This document shows positions 8,801 to 18,762 of a stretch of 64,000 nt of DNA, one piece after another; position 1 is the first letter of the stretch; every line of letters starts with the position of its first letter. A model generated the notes under the pieces. The model did not search any database. It had not been told where the DNA came from and was given only the letters and a program-made list of their open reading frames with translations. The stretch is from Burkholderiales bacterium (GTDB lineage: Bacteria; Pseudomonadota; Gammaproteobacteria; Burkholderiales; Burkholderiaceae_D), in NCBI GenBank assembly GCA_016200895.1, contig JACQDX010000048.1, positions 57,078 to 121,077 on the forward strand. Direction: 5' to 3'. Made by a program: the position numbers and the translations under genes.

Positions 8801-10777
8801 ATGTTTTTTTCGTCGCTGCGCAGAAAGCTCATCAGCATTTGTGTCTCCATCGTTGTGATCGCCATGCTGGCCATGGTGGTGGCAAATTTCTTTACCACGC
8901 GCTCGCGTACCATGGATGCACTCAACAGCCAGTTATTACAACTGTCTGAAAGCCATGCAACAGCCATTACCGAGTGGGTCAAATCCAAGCAGGCTGCGGT
9001 TGCTTCTTTAAAGCTGGCGGCAGAATTGCCCGAACCGCTGGGTGCACTCAAAGCCGCTGAACAAGCCGGTGTGTTTGACATGTCCTATATTGGTTTTGCC
9101 GACAAGCATGCGGTGTTTTCGCAAGACCGCAAACGCGCTGCCGATTATGACCCTACCGCAAGACCCTGGTATATCAAGGCCAGCGAAGTTGGCGGGCCGA
9201 TTATCACGGCACCTTACATCGGCGCCAGCACAGGCAAACTGGTGGTCACCTTTGCCGACCCCATAGGCAGCAAAGGCAGTGTCACAGCAGTGGCGGCGGC
9301 TGATGTCATGCTGGATGTGGTGAGCAGCAATGTCGCGTCGATCAAGCCTACGCCAGCCAGCTTTGCTTTCTTGCTCGATGGCAGTGGCAAGATCATTGCC
9401 CATCCGAATGAAAAACTGACCCTGAAGCCGCTCAGTGAGCTCGATGCCAGCCTGACGACACAGGTTTTGAATGCCACCGAAGCTTCCAAGACCAGCAGCA
9501 CCATCCATTTGAATGGGCGCGAGGGCATGTTGTTTGTCACCAAAATTGTCGGTACTGACTGGCTGCTGGCTACTGTGCTTGATAAAGCCGAAGCGACCCA
9601 GGCATTGACTGCCATGCTGACCGCATCCGCAGTGACTGCCATCATCGTGGTAGCACTGGCCGCCCTGATACTGACAGCACTGGTAGCACAAGCCCTCAAG
9701 AAGCTGGAACTGGTGCGCGATGCCATGGCTGATATCGCCACCGGCGAAGGTGACCTGACACGCCGCCTGGCTGCCGATGGCACAGATGAACTGGCACAAA
9801 TCAGCGGGGCCTTTAACCGCTTTGTCGACAAGATCGCTGCGGTGTTGATAGATATTCGCGCCACCAGTGGCTCGGTCAGGCTGGCATCAGGCGAGATTGC
9901 GGCGGGCAATGCCGACTTGTCAGCCCGCACCGAAAGCCAGGCCAGCTCGCTGGAAGAAACCGCTTCGTCGATGGAAGAGCTGACTTCCACCGTCAGGCAA
10001 AATGCTGACAATGCGCGCCAAGCCAATCAGCTCGCAGCCTCTGCCGCCAATGTGGCAGGCAAGGGTGGTGAGGTGGTCTCGCAAGTCGTGACCACCATGG
10101 TGTCGATCAAGGACAGCTCACGCAAGATAGTCGACATCATCAGCGTGATTGATGGCATCGCCTTCCAGACCAATATCCTGGCATTGAATGCTGCGGTAGA
10201 AGCGGCCCGTGCGGGTGAGCAAGGCCGTGGTTTTGCCGTGGTGGCATCCGAGGTGCGTAACCTTGCGCAACGCTCAGCCACCGCTGCCAAAGAAATCAAG
10301 CACCTCATTGATGATTCGGTAGGCAAGGTCGATTCAGGCGCACGCCTGGTCGATGAAGCTGGTCACACAATGGGCGAGATTGTCACCTCGGTCAAGCAGG
10401 TGGCTGACATCATGAGTGAGATCACCGCAGCCAGCCAGGAACAAAGCTCTGGCATAGAAGAAGTCAACCGCGCCGTCACACAGATGGATGAAATGACGCA
10501 GCAAAATGCCGCATTGGTGGAAGAGGCGGCGGCTGCTGCTGAAAGCCTGCAAGAACAGGCCGAGCATCTTTCGCAGATCATCAGCATGTTCAAACTTGAT
10601 GAGGGCAAGCAGGGCGTGGCAGCAGTTGCCAATGCCAGTGTACCCAATAAGATCGCTGTCCGGGCAAAACCGGCAACGACCAGAATCGCACCTGCGGCCA
10701 GGATAGCCAAGGCCAGCCCTTCTGCGGGCAAGGGGAATGCGGCCAAAAAGGATGATGAGGAGTGGAATGAGTTTTAA
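8801..10777 (+). CDS. methyl-accepting chemotaxis protein with periplasmic Cache domain
   Basis: 658 residues from the ATG at 8801; an in-frame TTG six codons earlier lacks a ribosome-binding site. A first membrane span (about 8-30) precedes a dCache sensor domain (about 35-265, with [11 protein letters not shown] and [15 protein letters not shown]), a second span (about 267-292), a HAMP domain, and a class-36H-type signalling domain whose hairpin tip reads [22 protein letters not shown]. The C-terminus ends EEWNEF, fitting the xWxxF tether that recruits CheR/CheB. It should sense small molecules in the periplasm and signal to CheA. Monocistronic. Confidence 0.95.
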   Translation: MFFSSLRRKLISICVSIVVIAMLAMVVANFFTTRSRTMDALNSQLLQLSESHATAITEWVKSKQAAVASLKLAAELPEPLGALKAAEQAGVFDMSYIGFADKHAVFSQDRKRAADYDPTARPWYIKASEVGGPIITAPYIGASTGKLVVTFADPIGSKGSVTAVAAADVMLDVVSSNVASIKPTPASFAFLLDGSGKIIAHPNEKLTLKPLSELDASLTTQVLNATEASKTSSTIHLNGREGMLFVTKIVGTDWLLATVLDKAEATQALTAMLTASAVTAIIVVALAALILTALVAQALKKLELVRDAMADIATGEGDLTRRLAADGTDELAQISGAFNRFVDKIAAVLIDIRATSGSVRLASGEIAAGNADLSARTESQASSLEETASSMEELTSTVRQNADNARQANQLAASAANVAGKGGEVVSQVVTTMVSIKDSSRKIVDIISVIDGIAFQTNILALNAAVEAARAGEQGRGFAVVASEVRNLAQRSATAAKEIKHLIDDSVGKVDSGARLVDEAGHTMGEIVTSVKQVADIMSEITAASQEQSSGIEEVNRAVTQMDEMTQQNAALVEEAAAAAESLQEQAEHLSQIISMFKLDEGKQGVAAVANASVPNKIAVRAKPATTRIAPAARIAKASPSAGKGNAAKKDDEEWNEF

Positions 10778-10845
10778 GCAAAGGCAGCCAAGGCAGTGAA
10801 AGTGTCAGAGGATGACAAAGCAGGATGGCAAAGCTATCTTCATCC

Positions 10846-11295
10846 TCACAGTGACTGTTTATCTGCAGGTGTAGCACATAGTTCGCGGCGTATCAGAATA
10901 GCTTGCGCACCCCAACCCATGCCCGTGCCGCGATTATGGGTATTCAAATTTTGCATGCTGCTACAGTCAGACCATTCTTCAACATCGATGATATTTTCAT
11001 GCAATTTATCGGTGTCGATTTCAAAACTGATAAAAGTCTCGTCCTGTGACAGCAACAAGCCGTACAGGCGCGGCATGCCAGGAAAATCTCTGACCAGATC
11101 AAGAATGATACTGTTGTCCCAATCTACGCCGCGAGCAAGGCCTTCATCACGCAATGCCTTGGGCAGTGCATGTTCGCGCCAGTAAATTGCTTCCGTTCTG
11201 AGACCATATTCGACTAAGCTGTTTTGTTCCTGTACATTGCGCTGTCTTTTCTTCCTTAGCCGCTCAATGTCAGGGCGTGTTTCCATGTTTTTCAT
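10846..11295 (-). CDS. hypothetical protein, 149 aa
   Basis: Soluble, charged product with a coiled basic N-terminus (RLRKKRQRNVQEQNSL) and a compact alpha/beta remainder (DWDNSIILDLVRDFPGMPRLYGLLLSQDE). No signal peptide. Its composition is protein-like and it is followed 12 bp away by the LprI-like gene in the same direction. Family unknown. Confidence 0.65.
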   Translation of the reverse strand: MKNMETRPDIERLRKKRQRNVQEQNSLVEYGLRTEAIYWREHALPKALRDEGLARGVDWDNSIILDLVRDFPGMPRLYGLLLSQDETFISFEIDTDKLHENIIDVEEWSDCSSMQNLNTHNRGTGMGWGAQAILIRRELCATPADKQSL

Positions 11296-11307
11296 GACTG
11301 ATCTGGC

Positions 11308-11691
11308 TTAATTCTTTTCAAATTCTTCCAGCTCTTCTATACGCCTTTTTGCGCGTGCCTGCATGCAACTGATGTGCATCACAGTGCGTATGGTACCGCC
11401 TATATTCTTTTGATAGACGGCATCACAATCCGCCTCACGGAACTTGATCCAGGCACGCTGGGCATTGACGAAAGATTTTTTCATGTCTGCGAAATTGCCG
11501 TCAGACGCATAGTCTTTTTCCATGCCTTTGAGTACGCGCTGATACACCTGGTTCAATTTCGCTTCCACTTTTTGCTGCTCTATGGAAGCGCATTCATTGA
11601 TTTCCATGGTGTTGGATGCTTTATTGCAATCAAGGGCATGAGCAAAGCTGCTGGCGCAGGCCAGGGTGATGAAACTTAGGAATAGGCGCAT
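11308..11691 (-). CDS. LprI-like lysozyme-inhibitor family protein (DUF1311)
   Basis: 127 residues with a signal peptide (1-19, ending SFAHA). The mature part has the DUF1311 pattern: LDCNKASNTMEINECAS, NQVYQRVL, then AQRAWIKFREADCD and a final Cys in MHISCM, giving paired cysteines. Members such as LprI inhibit lysozyme in the periplasm; that activity is a family-level inference here. Confidence 0.85.
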   Translation of the reverse strand: MRLFLSFITLACASSFAHALDCNKASNTMEINECASIEQQKVEAKLNQVYQRVLKGMEKDYASDGNFADMKKSFVNAQRAWIKFREADCDAVYQKNIGGTIRTVMHISCMQARAKRRIEELEEFEKN

Positions 11692-11814
11692 GATGTTTGA
11701 TATTAAATAGTTTGTTGATGATTGAGAAAGTGGAACTCCAGGCGGATTTTTTGATCACTATGAATAGCCGCCAAATGCTTTTTTCGTTCTGGATATATTG
11801 CCAAGTGTAGAAAT

Positions 11815-12123
11815 TTAATTACTTCTTCGTCTCGCGCTAAGAACTAAAAGTGTCCAGTATAAAAAAACCATGAATATTGAAATAAAGACATATTGCCAAG
11901 CTTGCTCACCTTGAATTTCACAACTTACTTTCTCACAGATGAAATTTAAAGAAAGCGGGTATACATATACGCCGAAGAAAATAGCAGGCATTAATCCAGA
12001 AAATCTCATGAAGAGTGAGGTGCTGCCATTTTCATTTCGAAAATATCTTCCCAAAATCCAAAATATCGTGCCAGTGGCGCTGAGGTAGAGCATTGAAATA
12101 ATTATCGCTAAATTTTCTTTCAC
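11815..12123 (-). CDS. small membrane protein, 102 aa
   Basis: Three hydrophobic helices (about 5-25, 42-60, 76-96) separated by short loops; two Cys in the second loop. The local base composition is more AT-rich than in neighbouring genes, which may indicate recent acquisition. No recognisable family. Confidence 0.55.
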   Translation of the reverse strand: MKENLAIIISMLYLSATGTIFWILGRYFRNENGSTSLFMRFSGLMPAIFFGVYVYPLSLNFICEKVSCEIQGEQAWQYVFISIFMVFLYWTLLVLSARRRSN

Positions 12124-12265
12124 TCAAATGCCATTTCAGTTTTTTGGGGGAAATGATTTCGTTCTCAACTTTTAGAAAAAAATAGAAAGCCAGTAAGCAG
12201 GATAAGCACTACATTATCAGTTTTTGTTATTTTAATCGTTATTCTGGCTACAATCGTAAACGGTA

Positions 12266-12781
12266 TTATTCAGAAATCTCACTCAACACTGCCTCATACA
12301 CCGCCAGATCCGCATCCGAAAAACAGCAAAAAATCACTTCTTCAATGGAACCCGACTCTGAGCCAAATGCCCTGACCGTGTTGACTGCCACGCGTGCTGC
12401 CAGTTCTATGGGATAACCATAAATCCCCGTGCTGATGCTGGGGAAAGCAATGCTGTGTAATTGTTTTGCTGCAGCCAGTTCCAGGCTGTTGCGGTAGCAG
12501 GACGCCAGCAAGTCTGGTTCGCCTTGCTTGCCACCGCGCCAGACCGGGCCTACGGTGTGGATGATGTGAGCGGCTGGCAGGCGATAACCCTTGGTGATCT
12601 TGGCCTGGCCAGTCTTGCAACCGCCCAGCAGCCTGCATTCATGAACCAGGTCTGGTCCTGCAGCCCTGTGTATTGCACCATCCACGCCACCACCGCCGAG
12701 CAGGGAAGAGTTGGCGGCATTGACGATGACATCAACTTGCAGCTTGGTGATATCGGCACGAATGATCAGGATTTGTGTCAT
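12266..12781 (-). CDS. macro-domain protein, O-acetyl-ADP-ribose deacetylase-like (YmdB type)
   Basis: 171 residues from the ATG at 12781, where the conserved domain begins; the frame extends 45 bp upstream without support. The macrodomain pieces are all present: [29 protein letters not shown] (ADP-ribose binding, catalytic Asn/Asp), [21 protein letters not shown], and [12 protein letters not shown]. The enzyme class removes acetyl from O-acetyl-ADP-ribose or ADP-ribose from proteins in the cytoplasm. No ADP-ribosyltransferase is adjacent. Confidence 0.92.
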   Translation of the reverse strand: MTQILIIRADITKLQVDVIVNAANSSLLGGGGVDGAIHRAAGPDLVHECRLLGGCKTGQAKITKGYRLPAAHIIHTVGPVWRGGKQGEPDLLASCYRNSLELAAAKQLHSIAFPSISTGIYGYPIELAARVAVNTVRAFGSESGSIEEVIFCCFSDADLAVYEAVLSEISE

Positions 12782-13079
12782 GGATGTTGTGGATGAAAAA
12801 AGAGTAGTGTAAAAATTGCATGCCAATATTTGGCTGGTACCAATCTCTTCCCTCTATGTGAGTGGATAGAGCAATACCATTTTAATGGTATTTTGCAATC
12901 GTTGACTTGCAAAATAGCAATTGCCTAATATGCTTGAAAGAAGTAAAACAATAAAGTCTTGCTTTTCCGGATATGACATTCTTGGGAAATAAGCAAGTAA
13001 GGGCAGGTGCCAGGTAATGCATAGGCGCAAACTCCGGCTCTGCAATGCCTTACTATAAAAAATATCCAGGAGACAGGCA

Positions 13080-14708
13080 ATGAAAATTCAAAATCTGAAT
13101 ATAGGGATACGTCTCGCCATGGGCTTTGGTCTGGTCATGCTGCTGGCGACGATTTCTTCCGGGATAGGTTTATGGCGCTTGAATGAGGTTGCTGACAGCA
13201 CCCGTTCCATGATGCAGGAACCATTGAAAAAAGAACGCATGACCGAAGAGTGGTACCGGATTACCGTAGCCGGGCTGAAACGCACGCTGGCAATAGTCAA
13301 AAGCAGTGATGAGTCACTCGCAGAATATTTTGCCAGCGACGCCAAGGCATCAACTGCACGGAATAATGAAATTCAAAAATATATGGAAGAGCATATCAGC
13401 TCCCCTGAAGAGAAAAAGCTGCTCGATAATATCATTGCTGTGCGCAAGCAGTACATTGCATTGCGAGACCAGATTAGTAAGTTGAAAAAAGAAGGTCAGG
13501 CAGATGAGGCAGCAAAGTTGTTTGAAAAATTCATGCCTGTATCGGATGCATATCAAAAGAGTGAACTTGATTTCCTTGAGTTTCAAAAAAAGGATGTGGA
13601 TGATCTCAGCCAGGAAGTCGATACTATCGCCAAGAACAGCTTCGTGCTGATCAGTGCCTTGATCGTGCTATTTATTATTCTTGGTAGTGCCTGCGCCTGG
13701 TTTTTGACCATAGGTATCACCCGGCCCATGCGCAATGCCTTGTCACTGGCACGCAGTGTTGCCGACGGTGACCTGACGACCAATATCGATGTGAAATCGA
13801 CAGATGAAACCGGCCAGCTCATGCAGGCATTGAAAGACATGAATAGTGGACTGGTGAATATCGTCAGTGAAGTGCGCACCAGTACCGATACCATCGTTGG
13901 CGCATCAACTGATATTGCCACTGGCAATATGGATTTATCTGCCCGCACCGAGAGCCAGGCAGGTTCACTGGAAGAAACCGCTTCTTCCATGGAAGAACTG
14001 ACCAGTACCATGAAGCAGAATTCACAAAATGCCCGCGACGCCAATCAATTGGCGCATGCTGCATCTGATTCTGCCGTCAAAGGTGGGACTGTGGTGTCGC
14101 AGGTGGTGATTACCATGGGGGCTATCAGTGATTCATCAAAGAAAATCGTCGATATCATTGCCGTCATTGACGGCATTGCGTTTCAAACCAATATCCTGGC
14201 CTTGAATGCAGCGGTGGAAGCTGCGCGGGCAGGCGAACAGGGCAGGGGTTTTGCTGTTGTTGCTTCAGAAGTGCGCAACCTGGCGCAAAGATCTGCCAGT
14301 GCAGCGAAGGAAATCAAGGCCCTGATTTCTGACTCGGTAGAAAAAGTGGGGGAAGGTGCGCGACTGGTCGATCAGGCAGGTGTGACCATGTCTGAGATAG
14401 TCGATAGTGTGGCAAAAGTGACGACGATCATGAATGAAATCAATGATGCCAGCAAAGAACAGTCTGCCGGCATAGACCAGATCAACAATGCCATCATACA
14501 AATGGATGGTGTCACGCAGCAAAATGCAGCCTTGGTGGAAGAGGCAGCAGCAGCTGCAAAAAGCCTGCAGGATCAGGCCAGCAATTTATCGAATGTGGTC
14601 AGTATTTTCAAGGTGCAACAGCAGTTCACTCCTGCGACTCCTGGCAGTCACGCACCGAAGCCTGGCAAGATAAGAAAAACAGACAAGAGGCTCGCACACA
14701 GGTCATGA
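13080..14708 (+). CDS. methyl-accepting chemotaxis protein with four-helix-bundle sensor
   Basis: 542 residues, preceded by AGGAG. A membrane span at about 10-30, a periplasmic helical region (about 31-188) of the 4HB_MCP type, a second span (about 189-212), HAMP, and the signalling domain with the tip [22 protein letters not shown]. The end is basic and lacks an xWxxF tether, unlike the receptor at 8801. A solute-binding protein gene follows after 7 bp, so the receptor may sense ligand through that protein. Confidence 0.95.
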   Translation: MKIQNLNIGIRLAMGFGLVMLLATISSGIGLWRLNEVADSTRSMMQEPLKKERMTEEWYRITVAGLKRTLAIVKSSDESLAEYFASDAKASTARNNEIQKYMEEHISSPEEKKLLDNIIAVRKQYIALRDQISKLKKEGQADEAAKLFEKFMPVSDAYQKSELDFLEFQKKDVDDLSQEVDTIAKNSFVLISALIVLFIILGSACAWFLTIGITRPMRNALSLARSVADGDLTTNIDVKSTDETGQLMQALKDMNSGLVNIVSEVRTSTDTIVGASTDIATGNMDLSARTESQAGSLEETASSMEELTSTMKQNSQNARDANQLAHAASDSAVKGGTVVSQVVITMGAISDSSKKIVDIIAVIDGIAFQTNILALNAAVEAARAGEQGRGFAVVASEVRNLAQRSASAAKEIKALISDSVEKVGEGARLVDQAGVTMSEIVDSVAKVTTIMNEINDASKEQSAGIDQINNAIIQMDGVTQQNAALVEEAAAAAKSLQDQASNLSNVVSIFKVQQQFTPATPGSHAPKPGKIRKTDKRLAHRS

Positions 14709-14715
14709 ACAGGCC

Positions 14716-15531
14716 ATGAACAGGCTCGTGAACAGATACGTGAAATTCCGCAATCTCCGGGTGTTGCTGCAAGTTGTAGTGGTATCGATATTGATGACAC
14801 TCACGCTGCCCGCATTCGCAGGCGCAGAGATACATACTGCCGCCCAGGAAGCATCTGAACCCAAGTACATTGCCATCGTCAATCCGCAAGGTAAGGCAGC
14901 GGTAGGTGGGATGTGCGTGGATATCATGCGCGCCATGGAAAAAGCGGACCCTGAACTGCAATTTGTTGGTGATCAGGTGTGGCAGCCTCGTGCCCGTATT
15001 GATGCTGGCCTCAAGGCTGGCAATATCGATGTCATCTGCGGCGTGCAGCGTATAGCCCGTAATACCTCACAATATCAGTTTGCTGCAACACTGCTGTTTT
15101 CTGTCAACTACCTGCTGGCTGTGCGGGCCGATGATCCCATTGCGATTGAGGATTGGGACGACATCCGCAAGCTGGGCAATAACGGCATCATACTGGCACT
15201 GCGCGGCTTTGGCATTGTCGATATCCTGACGAAAATGGGTGGTCTGAAGATTGATGACACCGCTACATCTTCCGTCTCCAATCTGAAAAAACTGCTGGCA
15301 GGGCGTGGGCGTTTCTACTGCCATCGTTCACCCGGTATAGGTCTGGCGATACAGCAGGCAGGCCTGGAAGACAAGATCAGGCTATTAAGCAAACCGCAAT
15401 TGACAGAGAAATTCTATATGGGCATGGCAAAAACCATGCATCCTGAGCTGGTCAGGAAGATAGGCGCGGCTCTGGTTTTGCTGGAGAAAAACGGAGAATT
15501 AAAAAGAATATTTGAGCGCTATCAAGAGTAG
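14716..15531 (+). CDS. periplasmic solute-binding protein, family 3 (amino-acid type)
   Basis: 271 residues with a signal peptide (about 1-34, ending PAFAGA). The body has the SBP_bac_3 layout: GGMCVDIMRAMEKA, RIDAGLKAGNIDVICG, a hinge around LLAVRADDP, and LEKNGELKRIFERYQE at the end. No permease or ATPase genes are nearby. Because it is immediately downstream of a chemoreceptor (7 bp), a role in ligand presentation to that receptor is a reasonable inference. Confidence 0.85.
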   Translation: MNRLVNRYVKFRNLRVLLQVVVVSILMTLTLPAFAGAEIHTAAQEASEPKYIAIVNPQGKAAVGGMCVDIMRAMEKADPELQFVGDQVWQPRARIDAGLKAGNIDVICGVQRIARNTSQYQFAATLLFSVNYLLAVRADDPIAIEDWDDIRKLGNNGIILALRGFGIVDILTKMGGLKIDDTATSSVSNLKKLLAGRGRFYCHRSPGIGLAIQQAGLEDKIRLLSKPQLTEKFYMGMAKTMHPELVRKIGAALVLLEKNGELKRIFERYQE

Positions 15532-15560
15532 AACTCATTCCTATTTATGAAATGAGTTCT
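15530..15560. repeat. palindrome AGAACTCATT...AATGAGTTCT
   Basis: Perfect 10-bp arms at 15530-15539 and 15551-15560, starting at the stop codon of the binding-protein gene. It lies between convergent genes and may terminate transcription, although it lacks a T run. A close relative sits at 27374-27405 between divergent genes, so it is also a dispersed palindrome. Confidence 0.55.
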
Positions 15561-15597
15561 AGTGTTCGCCTGCTCCTTAAACTGGGAAATGCGTAAT

Positions 15598-16107
15598 TTA
15601 TTCTGTGGTTCCAGTTCTTAATTTGAATGCCTCGACGATATCCAGCAGGGCCCTATCATTCTGGTCACCAAGATAAGGGGTAATCGCCACATGGTTTTTT
15701 GGCTGCCTGGCGATTTTTTCTGGTGAATCATCCACAATGGTAATCTGGTCCAGCGTATATCCCTGACCCTGAATTTTTCTCAGATCCTTGATGTAGACAT
15801 AGCTGTTGCTTTTGATGTCCACCCGCTGCACACAACGCTCAACCGACCAGGCAAACTTGACAGGGTAGCGATCGCCAAAGACTTGCGCGACCACTGCATC
15901 CACATATTCCCTTGATGACGAGGACCACACTGCCAGGTCAAAATTTGCCGCCAGTTCTTCCAGTATTTCTGCCACAAAGGGACGCTGATACACAAAGTAG
16001 GGTGGAAATGCAAATGCGGCGGGATGGCCTAAATCTGCCATGCTTGCATGGACTAATGTTTCATCGAGATCGAAAACGATAAGCTGGCGTTGTTTGTCCG
16101 GTTTCAT
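15598..16107 (-). CDS. NLI-interacting-factor (FCP1/SCP-like) HAD phosphatase
   Basis: 169 residues from the ATG at 16107, chosen because GAGGCAGGC precedes it and because it lies 7 bp after the upstream stop. The HAD active site is intact: IVFDLDETLVHAS (DxDET), VWSSSSREY (motif II) and TIVDDSPEK (motif III). The fold belongs to the family of eukaryotic RNA polymerase CTD phosphatases; bacterial members are scattered and their substrates unknown. It follows the flavin monooxygenase gene directly, likely in one transcript. Confidence 0.85.
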   Translation of the reverse strand: MKPDKQRQLIVFDLDETLVHASMADLGHPAAFAFPPYFVYQRPFVAEILEELAANFDLAVWSSSSREYVDAVVAQVFGDRYPVKFAWSVERCVQRVDIKSNSYVYIKDLRKIQGQGYTLDQITIVDDSPEKIARQPKNHVAITPYLGDQNDRALLDIVEAFKLRTGTTE

Positions 16108-16114
16108 GCCTGCC

Positions 16115-17296
16115 TCACGCAGCTTTCGGTAAATGCTGCGACCAGCCGTTTGCCATGGCCAGTGCCACAGCATGATAGTCGGTGGTTTTGCTTTGGTCAT
16201 TCCTGCCTGCACAAAATTGTGGGTCCATGTTAAAAATAGAGCTAGCTAACCCACGTCCGGCCATGGTGATGCCCGTGGTCTTGGCAAAGCGCAGTGCTGT
16301 GAACTGGCTGAAAGTCTGTTCCAGGTCGCCATCATGTTTTGCCAGGCTCTCTGCCAGATGCCAGGCGTCTTCCAGGGCCTGGCAGGCACCTTGTCCTGAG
16401 GTCGGCAGGGATGCGTGGGCGGCGTCGCCTATCATCAGTACATTTTGTCTGTGCCAGGTTGTCGTTGGGTGATGGTCGTGCACAAAAATCTTGTTGATGC
16501 GTGAGTCTGGTGTGGCACGGATAATGGTGCTGACGACCTGTGGCCAGTCTTGCATGAAAGATGCCAAATCAGCTGAGTGAGCTACTGAATGAGCTGCATG
16601 GCGATCCTGGCTTATGCTGGCAGAGGCGCGGCCTGCGGCCCAGTAAGCCAGGTGCTGGTTTACTGGTACGATGCCAAAGCGCTCGCCGACACCCCAGTAA
16701 TCAGCTATCGTCACGGGATCAAATTGCAGGTCCATGTTTTCGCAAACCCCCACCCAGTTAATGAAACCTTGATACACCGGGGTATTGTCGCCACACACAA
16801 AGCGGCGGGCGCAAGACGCCATGCGGCCATCGGCACCGATGATGATGCCGGCATCTATCTGGCGGCCATCAAGAAATTGCACGACTGCCTTGCCGTCATC
16901 CGTCGTGCTGATGGATGATGCTGCATGATGGTAGTGGATGGGAATGTCCAGTGCAGTCATACGATCCATCATGATGTTCTGGAAATCGCTCCTGAGTATC
17001 GCCAGACTGGCATAGCCGATCTCTTGATTGATTGTCTGTATATTGATTGCCCCCAGGTCTTCACCTGTTTGCGACCAGCGCTGCATCTTCTGCGGCTGGC
17101 CGGACGCAGCCTGCATTGCTGGCAAAATCCCCATCTGATCAAGTACCCAGGCAGCATTGGGCCAGATGACTATACCCGCACCGATATTGGTGACTGCTGT
17201 ACGGCGTTCATAGACATGGACATCCATGCCTCTTTGCTTGAGTAAAATGGCGGTGCTGACACCTGCTACACCTGCGCCTAGTATCACTATTTTCAT
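16115..17296 (-). CDS. FAD-dependent aromatic-type monooxygenase
   Basis: 393 residues from the ATG at 17296, where the Rossmann fold starts (MKIVILGAGVAGVSTAILLK). PHBH-fold markers are the GxGxxG, an Arg at the start of the second strand region (RRTAV), GADG at about residue 165, and GDAAHASLPTSGQGACQALEDA for FAD binding. Such enzymes hydroxylate aromatic or related rings using NAD(P)H and oxygen. It diverges from the LuxR/hydrolase regulator at 17537, which could control it. Confidence 0.9.
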   Translation of the reverse strand: MKIVILGAGVAGVSTAILLKQRGMDVHVYERRTAVTNIGAGIVIWPNAAWVLDQMGILPAMQAASGQPQKMQRWSQTGEDLGAINIQTINQEIGYASLAILRSDFQNIMMDRMTALDIPIHYHHAASSISTTDDGKAVVQFLDGRQIDAGIIIGADGRMASCARRFVCGDNTPVYQGFINWVGVCENMDLQFDPVTIADYWGVGERFGIVPVNQHLAYWAAGRASASISQDRHAAHSVAHSADLASFMQDWPQVVSTIIRATPDSRINKIFVHDHHPTTTWHRQNVLMIGDAAHASLPTSGQGACQALEDAWHLAESLAKHDGDLEQTFSQFTALRFAKTTGITMAGRGLASSIFNMDPQFCAGRNDQSKTTDYHAVALAMANGWSQHLPKAA

Positions 17297-17536
17297 CTTC
17301 AGGTTTTCTTTCATCACGCCAGACGTATATCCAGCCAGCACTTGCAGTTCCTGGAATTTGTCTCGCCACCCAGTGAACGGGGACAACTCACGGCACATCC
17401 ATAGTACCGTATTTGCGACGATGGCTCATGAAGCAATGTTGTCGCTGTTCTGCTGCCAGCTCATTGGTGAAATGAGGTCCGGTAAAAAAATATGATAAAT
17501 TGCGCTGCAACTAATTAAAGAAGGTGAATATTTCTT

Positions 17537-18619
17537 TTGAATAGCAAATCTCAAATTCGTTTTTGTCATAGCCGGGACGGTACGGCAATTGCTTTTTCTG
17601 TGACAGGAACAGGGCCACCATTGCTGTGGCTGACGCTTCACTATACCGACAATGATTTGATTTCTCCCGGCCCGGCCAGCAAACACTGGATGGATACGCT
17701 GCCAAAATTTTTCACCATCATCACGTTCGATATGCGTGGATGCGGGCTTTCAGAACGTCAACCCGGTAGCATGACTTTAGATGATTGGGTGGCCGATATT
17801 GAAACCGTGGTGGATGCCGCCGGGCTGGAACAGTTTGCCTTGATGACGGTGTGTACCGGCTCTTATGCTGCCATTGAATATGCTGCACGCCATTCTGAGC
17901 GACTGACGCATCTGGTGATTTATGGTGGTTCGGTGCGCGGGCGTTTGCGGCGTGAATTGAGTATGGCTCAGCGTGAAGATGCACTGTCAGCCTTGCAGGT
18001 GTATGAATCTGGCCTGGATGGGCGCAGTGAATTTGCAGCGACTTTTCGCCAGGTTTTTACTGTCCAGTTCCTACCTGATGCGACGCCAGAAAAATTGGCG
18101 GCAATTGATGCCATTCTCAATGAGCGCATGACTGGTGCCATTGGGGCACAAAGCGTGAGGGAATTTTATAATCTGGATTTAAGTGAACGGGCGCAATCAA
18201 TTCGTGTGCCGACTCTGGTTTTGCATGCGCTGCATGACATACTGTATCCGCTATCAGAGGGGCAGAGGCTGGCTGCGCTCATACCTGCAGCGCGATTTTT
18301 GCCAGTTACCTCGAATAATAATATGCTGTTGGAAGACGAGCCTGCATGGCCGCTGGTGCGTGAAACGGTGTTGACATTTCTCGATGCCGATTTGGGGAAG
18401 AATTTACGCAATGAGGCTAGCACCTTGACGGTACGGCAATGTGAAGTACTGCGTCATGTCGCCAATGGAAAAGCTGATAAGGAGATAGCACGAGTATTGT
18501 CACTCAGCCCGCGCACCATAGAAATGCATGTGGCAGGTGCCTTGAAAGCGATGGGCTGCAAGACGCGCGCTGAAGCAGTTCATCATGCAGTGCAGCGAGG
18601 GTTGCTCTCACCTGAATGA
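17537..18619 (+). CDS. LuxR-type regulator fused to a degenerate alpha/beta hydrolase domain
   Basis: 360 residues from a TTG; a stop codon lies four codons upstream and homologues begin at about this point. Residues 5-285 form an alpha/beta hydrolase, 300-358 a LuxR helix-turn-helix (LTVRQCEVLRHVANGKADKEIA...SPRTIEMHV). In the usual GxSxGG position the sequence is TVCTGS (Cys106 for Ser), and the catalytic His position in SNNNMLLEDEPAW is Asn262; the acid Asp234 is kept. The hydrolase therefore probably binds a ligand and does not turn it over. Family logic predicts a transcription factor controlling the divergent monooxygenase. Confidence 0.88.
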   Translation: MNSKSQIRFCHSRDGTAIAFSVTGTGPPLLWLTLHYTDNDLISPGPASKHWMDTLPKFFTIITFDMRGCGLSERQPGSMTLDDWVADIETVVDAAGLEQFALMTVCTGSYAAIEYAARHSERLTHLVIYGGSVRGRLRRELSMAQREDALSALQVYESGLDGRSEFAATFRQVFTVQFLPDATPEKLAAIDAILNERMTGAIGAQSVREFYNLDLSERAQSIRVPTLVLHALHDILYPLSEGQRLAALIPAARFLPVTSNNNMLLEDEPAWPLVRETVLTFLDADLGKNLRNEASTLTVRQCEVLRHVANGKADKEIARVLSLSPRTIEMHVAGALKAMGCKTRAEAVHHAVQRGLLSPE

Positions 18620-18627
18620 GTTCATTG

Positions 18628-18672
18628 ATTACGGTAATAGCTACCGTAATTCCGGACATTGAATACCGTAAT
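18628..18672. promoter_or_regulatory. perfect 9-bp dyad plus third half-site, possible operator
   Basis: ATTACGGTA (18628-18636) and TACCGTAAT (18642-18650) form a perfect dyad with a 5-bp spacer; TACCGTAAT recurs at 18664-18672. The sites begin 9 bp after the LuxR gene stops. Length and symmetry suit a LuxR-type dimer site. Which gene it controls is unknown; the methyltransferase at 18901 is the next one. Confidence 0.45.
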
Positions 18673-18762
18673 AGGCACACTATGCATGGGCTGATGTCAG
18701 CCCTACAGTGGTGGTCGGTTTTTGCGACGCTATCATTACATGAGAGCGAAAATCAATCCTTC

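Noticed and set aside
9008..10026. Long minus-strand frames inside the chemoreceptor gene
   Set aside because: They are antisense to a clear chemoreceptor and have low-complexity Ser/Ala or Gln/His composition.
15530..15560. Hairpin read only as a terminator
   Set aside because: It lacks a T run and has a sister copy between divergent genes, so a repeat origin is equally likely.
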